Below, in pieces: positions 60,341 through 64,000 of a stretch of 64,000 bases of DNA. Position 1 is the first letter of the stretch. Each line of letters begins with the position of its first letter. Where the stretch lies: positions 1 through 64,000 of the forward strand of contig NZ_FCOQ01000031.1 in NCBI RefSeq assembly GCF_900021165.1. The letters run 5' to 3'. This stretch comes from Paenibacillus phocaeensis. GTDB lineage: Bacteria; Bacillota; Bacilli; Paenibacillales; Paenibacillaceae. A model generated the notes under the pieces. The model had not been told where the DNA came from. It saw nothing but the letters and a program-made list of their open reading frames with translations, and ran no database searches. Made by a program: the position numbers and the translations under genes.

Positions 60341-60964
60341 ATGCATACCACCATCCAACCGAACATCCTTTACTTCGGCACCTCCGTCGTACTGATCAGC
60401 ACCCGCAACGAAAACGGAACGGCCAACTTGGCCCCGATGTCCTCCGCCTGGTGGCTGAACCAATCCTGCATGCTGGGCATGAGCGCCAAATCCCAAACGG
60501 TATACAATCTGCAACGCGAGCGCGAGTGCGTCTTAAACCTTCCCTCCACCGACCTTATTCCCGCAATCGAAAGGTTAACGCTGCTCACCGGCCGAAATCC
60601 GGTGCCGAAGTCGAAGGCATCGCGCGGCTACCGGTTCGAAGCCGACAAGTTTGGCGTCGCGGGCTTAACCCCGGAGACATCGCAGCTCGTGCGGGCGCCG
60701 CGGGTCCGGGAATGCCCCGTTCAATTGGAGGCGGAGGTCGTACGCATCCATCCGTTCGAAGAACCGAGCTCGCTCGTCGCCATTGAAGCGAAGATCACCC
60801 GGGTCCATGTCGACGAGCGGCTGCTCATGAACGGACATCCGAACTATATCGACCCCGCCAAATGGAAGCCGATGATCATGAATTTCTGCGAATATTTCGG
60901 TTTAGGGACGCAGTTGTCCTCATCAAGATTAGCTCCGGTTTTCGGCCCGAAGGCGAAAGAATAG
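60341..60964 (+). CDS. Flavin reductase-like FMN-binding protein
   Basis: A 207-residue member of the flavin reductase-like domain family. LYFGTSVVLISTRNENGTAN and NLAPMSSAWWLNQSCMLGMS form the FMN-binding barrel; VLNLPSTDLIPAIERL is also typical. These supply reduced flavin or act as oxidoreductases. The start follows TAAGGAGTCG. The next gene (class II cyclase) follows after 73 bp and may be co-transcribed. Confidence 0.87.
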   Translation: MHTTIQPNILYFGTSVVLISTRNENGTANLAPMSSAWWLNQSCMLGMSAKSQTVYNLQRERECVLNLPSTDLIPAIERLTLLTGRNPVPKSKASRGYRFEADKFGVAGLTPETSQLVRAPRVRECPVQLEAEVVRIHPFEEPSSLVAIEAKITRVHVDERLLMNGHPNYIDPAKWKPMIMNFCEYFGLGTQLSSSRLAPVFGPKAKE

Positions 60965-61037
60965 TCCGGTACCGCCGATCATGCGCTCCTCCCGGCCCTC
61001 ATATAATAGGGTGACGGTAACAAGGGGGGGAGCAAGG

Positions 61038-62966
61038 ATGGAGCAGGATATCGCCGACATTCGGAGGGAAATTCACCGATTGTCCGAGGAACTGATTCAG
61101 CGGCAGGAAGCGGACGGCACCTGGCGGTTTTGCTTTGAGAACGGCATTACGCTGGATGCGTGCACGATTATCCTGTTTCGCACGTTAAATGCGGACCGGG
61201 AGGAGCTGATCCGGGAGCTGCACGACCGCATCCTGGCCGCCCAGCAGCCGGAAGGCTGCTGGCGTTGGTACCGCGACGACGGGGAAGGTCATCTATCCGC
61301 TACGGTTGAGGCGTATTACGCCCTGCTGTTCTCCGGGTACAGCCGGCCGGAGGACGAAGCGCTGCAAAGGGCGAAGCGGTACATTCTGGAACGGGGCGGC
61401 GTCGGACAGGCGAACAGCCTGCTTACAAAGGCGATCCTGGCAGCCACCGGGCAGAGGGCATGGCCCTCGTCCTTGTCGCTGATTCCGATCGAAATCCTGC
61501 TGCTACCTGAGTCGTTTCCGCTGAACTTTTATGATTTCTCCGGATATTCGCGGGTTCATCTTGTTCCGCTGCTGATCCTGGCGGAGCGGAATTTTCGCGC
61601 CAGGTCGGTGCGGACGCCTGATTTAAGCGAGTTGTTCCTGGATGCGCGAGACCCGGAAGAAGAGGCGTTATCGATGTCCCGGGAAAGCCGGGAACTGCTG
61701 GAACAGTTCCAGTCGGCGCTGAGCCATTTGGTCGGTACGCCGCGGCGCATTCGGCAAGCCGCGATCCATAGGGCCGAGCAATATTTGCTGGACCGGATCG
61801 AAAGCGACGGATCGCTGTACACCTATGCCAGTTGCACGGTGCTGATGGTCTTCGCTTTGCTGGCGCTTGGATATGAACCGCAGCATCCGGTCATCCAGCG
61901 CGCCGTCGAGGGTTTGGCTCACATGAAGTTTACGGTGGACGGCAGCGGCAACGGCGAAAGCAGGTATACCACGATCCAGAACTCGCCTTCTACGGTCTGG
62001 GATACCGCGCTAATCTCCTATGCCTTGCAGGAGGCGGGGATCCCGCCTTCCCATGCGGCTGTTCACCGGGCCGCCGCTTACCTGCGGGACCGCCAGCACC
62101 GCCGGGCCGGCGATTGGCAGTTGCATAACCCAGGGATTCCTCCCGGGGGCTGGGGCTTCTCGGAGACAAATACGTTCGTCCCCGACGTCGACGACACCAC
62201 GGCGGCCCTGCGGGCTCTCTACCTGTTGCACACCGAGGACTCCGCGACCCTTGACGCCTGGAACCGCGGGCTGAACTGGATCTGGTCGATGCAAAACAAC
62301 GACGGCGGCTGGCCGGCTTTTGAAAAAAACACCGATAAAGCCATGCTCACCTGGCTGGCTATTGAAGGGGCCAAATCCGCAGCCACCGATCCTTCAGAAG
62401 CGGACCTGACCGGTCGGACACTGGAGTATTTGGGGAACTTCGCCAAGCTAAGCGTACGTCACGATTGGGTTGCGCGCGGGGCAGACTGGCTGCTAAACCA
62501 CCAGCAGGAGGACGGGTCCTGGTACGGGCGGTGGGGAATCTGCTACATTTACGGTACCTGGGCGGCATTAACGGGATTCCTTGCGGTTGGCATGCCCGCC
62601 GACCACCCTTCCATCGCCAAGGGCGCCAACTGGCTGCTCGACATTCAAAATGACGACGGCGGCTGGGGAGAATCCTGCCGCAGCGATCAAGCGAAGCGGT
62701 ATGTGCCGCTCCGCGCCAGCACGCCCTCACAGACGGCGTGGGCGTTGGATGCACTGATCGCGGTGCACGACCGGCCGACGCCCGAACTCGAACGCGGCGC
62801 CGCCCGTTTGATCGAACTGCTGCACGAGGACGGCTGGACGGCCGCTTATCCGAGCGGAGCCGGGCTGCCGGGATATTTTTACGTCCACTATCACAGCTAC
62901 CGATATATCTGGCCGCTTCTGGCGCTCTCGCATTATGCGAAAAAATACGGGGACGAATCGCCTTAA
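61038..62966 (+). CDS. sqhC: Class II triterpene cyclase (squalene-hopene/TPBC cyclase)
   Basis: A 642-residue alpha-alpha-barrel cyclase. The catalytic DxDD is D383-V-D385-D386 (FVPDVDDTTAAL). Several QW repeats are visible: QRQEADGTWRF, QQPEGCWRWY, QNNDGGWPAF, QQEDGSWYGRW, QNDDGGWGES. Two double-domain halves match squalene-hopene cyclase. In Bacillus the homologue also cyclises tetraprenyl-beta-curcumene, the product of YtpB, which is encoded at 22-23 kb here. Start ATG after AAGGGGGGAGC. Product (hopanoid or sesquarterpenoid) cannot be told from sequence alone. Confidence 0.9.
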   Translation: MEQDIADIRREIHRLSEELIQRQEADGTWRFCFENGITLDACTIILFRTLNADREELIRELHDRILAAQQPEGCWRWYRDDGEGHLSATVEAYYALLFSGYSRPEDEALQRAKRYILERGGVGQANSLLTKAILAATGQRAWPSSLSLIPIEILLLPESFPLNFYDFSGYSRVHLVPLLILAERNFRARSVRTPDLSELFLDARDPEEEALSMSRESRELLEQFQSALSHLVGTPRRIRQAAIHRAEQYLLDRIESDGSLYTYASCTVLMVFALLALGYEPQHPVIQRAVEGLAHMKFTVDGSGNGESRYTTIQNSPSTVWDTALISYALQEAGIPPSHAAVHRAAAYLRDRQHRRAGDWQLHNPGIPPGGWGFSETNTFVPDVDDTTAALRALYLLHTEDSATLDAWNRGLNWIWSMQNNDGGWPAFEKNTDKAMLTWLAIEGAKSAATDPSEADLTGRTLEYLGNFAKLSVRHDWVARGADWLLNHQQEDGSWYGRWGICYIYGTWAALTGFLAVGMPADHPSIAKGANWLLDIQNDDGGWGESCRSDQAKRYVPLRASTPSQTAWALDALIAVHDRPTPELERGAARLIELLHEDGWTAAYPSGAGLPGYFYVHYHSYRYIWPLLALSHYAKKYGDESP

Positions 62967-63025
62967 CGGCCCGATCTCTTCCTTGTGCGTATCGATATGA
63001 ATGATGCCCGCAAACCTCGCCATAA

Positions 63026-63139
63026 TCATCCCGCTGTCGATATTTGCGCGCGCCAGAACCCTTGAATCATCCGCAAAGGCGATTCGTCCAAGTCGGCGGA
63101 CTTCATCAGGTTTCTCTTGAGCTTCACGTTTTCCTCCAT
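63026..63139 (-). CDS. Possible small ORF
   Basis: 37 codons starting MEENVKLKRNLMKSADLDES with GGAG six bases upstream. No homologue is recognised and no promoter is evident. It lies in the 344-bp gap between the cyclase and the nuclease gene. Listed with low confidence; it could be a chance ORF or the remnant of a larger gene. Confidence 0.25.
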   Translation of the reverse strand: MEENVKLKRNLMKSADLDESPLRMIQGFWRAQISTAG

Positions 63140-63199
63140 AAAAATCTCCATGAATAGCTTCTCTTTCGATGCATTTGTGATATTTTCCACTTTTCCCTT

Positions 63200-63228
63200 T
63201 TGTCAATCATTTCCTAGCGATGTATAAT
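63200..63228 (+). promoter_or_regulatory. Sigma-A promoter of the nuclease-like gene
   Basis: TTGTCA (63200-63205), a 17-bp spacer and a perfect TATAAT (63223-63228). Expected start near 63235. Confidence 0.7.
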
Positions 63229-63244
63229 GAAACTTAAGACGAAG

Positions 63245-63286
63245 AACGTCCCGATCCGATTTGTGGAGCCGGGGCGTTTTTATTTA
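63245..63286 (+). terminator. Terminator/attenuator in the nuclease leader
   Basis: AACGTCCCG (63245-63253) pairs with CGGGGCGTT (63270-63278), followed by TTTTTATTTATT. It lies between the promoter and the start codon. CCCGAT could instead pair with ATCGGG at 63289, which covers the ribosome site GGGAGGG. Confidence 0.65.
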
Positions 63287-63310
63287 TTTATCGGGAGGGA
63301 TGGATCGATC

Positions 63311-63991
63311 ATGGATTCAGAGATGGCATTCGAACAAGCGCACACCGCATTTATACAGGAGCATCTTGAGGCTAGGACGGGAGAGCGTAAAGGGCGGCTG
63401 GAGCGCGGGCACCGGGAGGCGGAGAAGCTGTTTTGCCGCAAGGTTTGGTGGGAGGTACAAGGGAATTTTCAGCACTTGCACCCGGAATACGAGGTGGTGG
63501 ACTGGCGGGGATTATCTTATTTCTGCGATTTTGTTTGGTTGGCCGGGCCAGTGAGGCTGGTGATTGAAATCAAAGGTTTCGGCCCGCATGTCAAGGACAT
63601 GGATCGGCAGAAATATTGCAACGAGCTTAACCGCGAGACGTTTCTGACCGCGATGGGGTTTCAAGTGATCTGCTTCGCTTACGATGATGTCGCCAATCGA
63701 CCGGAATTGTGCGTGACTTTGCTGCGTATGGTGCTGAATCGATATCTGCCGATTTCGATCCCGGCGGAGCCAATTTCTCTGATGGAAAGAGAGATTTTAC
63801 GGTTAGCCTGCCATCTTGCACGTCCCCTTCGCCCGATCGACATCAAATCTCATTTCCAAGTGAACCACCGGACGGCTGTACAGGCTCTGCAATCCATGCT
63901 GGCAAAAGGCTTGTTGAAGCCTGTCTTCGGTTCTGCGGGAAAACGTGCCGTTAGGTATGAGCTGCAGAAAGATGCGCTACATCAACTTTAA
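63311..63991 (+). CDS. PD-(D/E)XK nuclease-like protein with C-terminal winged helix
   Basis: A 226-residue protein. Residues ~60-120 have the restriction-endonuclease core: D73 (YFCDFVWL) and E86-x-K88 (LVIEIKGFG), then a helix with QKYCNELNRETFL and a strand GFQVICFAYDDV. The last ~70 residues look like a winged helix (PLRPIDIKSHFQVNHRTAVQ, then ALQSMLAKGLLKPVF). ATG 63311 has GGGAGGGATGG upstream. No methyltransferase partner is adjacent. DNA cleavage or binding is likely, but the biological role is unknown. Confidence 0.72.
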   Translation: MDSEMAFEQAHTAFIQEHLEARTGERKGRLERGHREAEKLFCRKVWWEVQGNFQHLHPEYEVVDWRGLSYFCDFVWLAGPVRLVIEIKGFGPHVKDMDRQKYCNELNRETFLTAMGFQVICFAYDDVANRPELCVTLLRMVLNRYLPISIPAEPISLMEREILRLACHLARPLRPIDIKSHFQVNHRTAVQALQSMLAKGLLKPVFGSAGKRAVRYELQKDALHQL

Positions 63992-64000
63992 CTTCATAGT

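Noticed and set aside
62727-63206. Minus-strand frame overlapping the end of the cyclase gene
   Set aside because: Its second half is antisense to the conserved cyclase C-terminus and the first half shows no known motif.

Overview
The window looks like a chromosome segment of a Gram-positive, endospore-forming Firmicute, most likely Paenibacillus or a close relative in the Paenibacillaceae. The reasons are strong AGGAGG ribosome sites, frequent TTG and GTG starts, a YjcZ-type sporulation miniprotein, the hemE-hemH-hemY order of the coproporphyrin-dependent heme route, YesL, YitT, YugP and YtpB homologues, a GlnR/TnrA-type box at amtB, and generally GC-rich genes. No rRNA, tRNA, insertion sequence, prophage or CRISPR array was found.

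Layout. 0-9 kb: a TPR membrane protein (cut by the edge), ferredoxin, DNA polymerase IV, citramalate synthase, a TlpA-like thioredoxin, a JAMM protease, and an ammonium transporter operon that also carries a GlnD-like DUF294 protein and a DEDDh exonuclease. 9-22 kb: housekeeping genes (MerR, YugP, GltC-like LysR, rhomboid, Tpx, YesL, CshA helicase, YitT, a DUF4015 glycosidase-like protein, a MATE pump, PfkA), with a probable 6S RNA at 13.1-13.3 kb and four palindromes spaced exactly 52 bp apart at 20.86-21.03 kb. 22-32 kb: tetraprenyl-beta-curcumene synthase, transporters, nitroreductase, cold-shock protein, oligoendopeptidase F, M42 aminopeptidase and a phosphodiester glycosidase.

32.2-34.9 kb is an AT-rich accessory island. 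It carries an XRE-TPR regulator of RRNPP type whose stop codon overlaps the start of a 38-residue secreted pro-peptide, which looks like a self-contained peptide quorum-sensing cassette, plus a small membrane protein and a secreted protein. 35-39 kb is a drug-response zone. An Erm-type 23S rRNA methyltransferase lies behind a leader of about 550 nt with three terminator-like hairpins and short ORFs, one of which resembles the ErmD leader peptide. Next to it is an ABC-2 exporter with PadR and two DUF1048 genes.

39.4-64 kb: a MarR gene with a perfect operator palindrome overlapping a 1403-residue double-ASKHA acyl-CoA dehydratase activase-like protein; an ECF sigma factor with a DUF4179 membrane partner; a minus-strand run capA-GDPD-FAH-DUF92-ABC-F; the heme cluster; MFS, methyltransferase, LysR and AlaX genes; a flavin reductase; a class II triterpene cyclase that may act after the TPBC synthase at 22 kb; and a PD-(D/E)XK nuclease-like protein with a terminator in its own leader.

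Most promising observations: the RRNPP regulator/peptide pair, the multi-tier erm leader, the 52-bp phased palindromes, the nuclease with a leader attenuator, and the MarR/double-activase pair.
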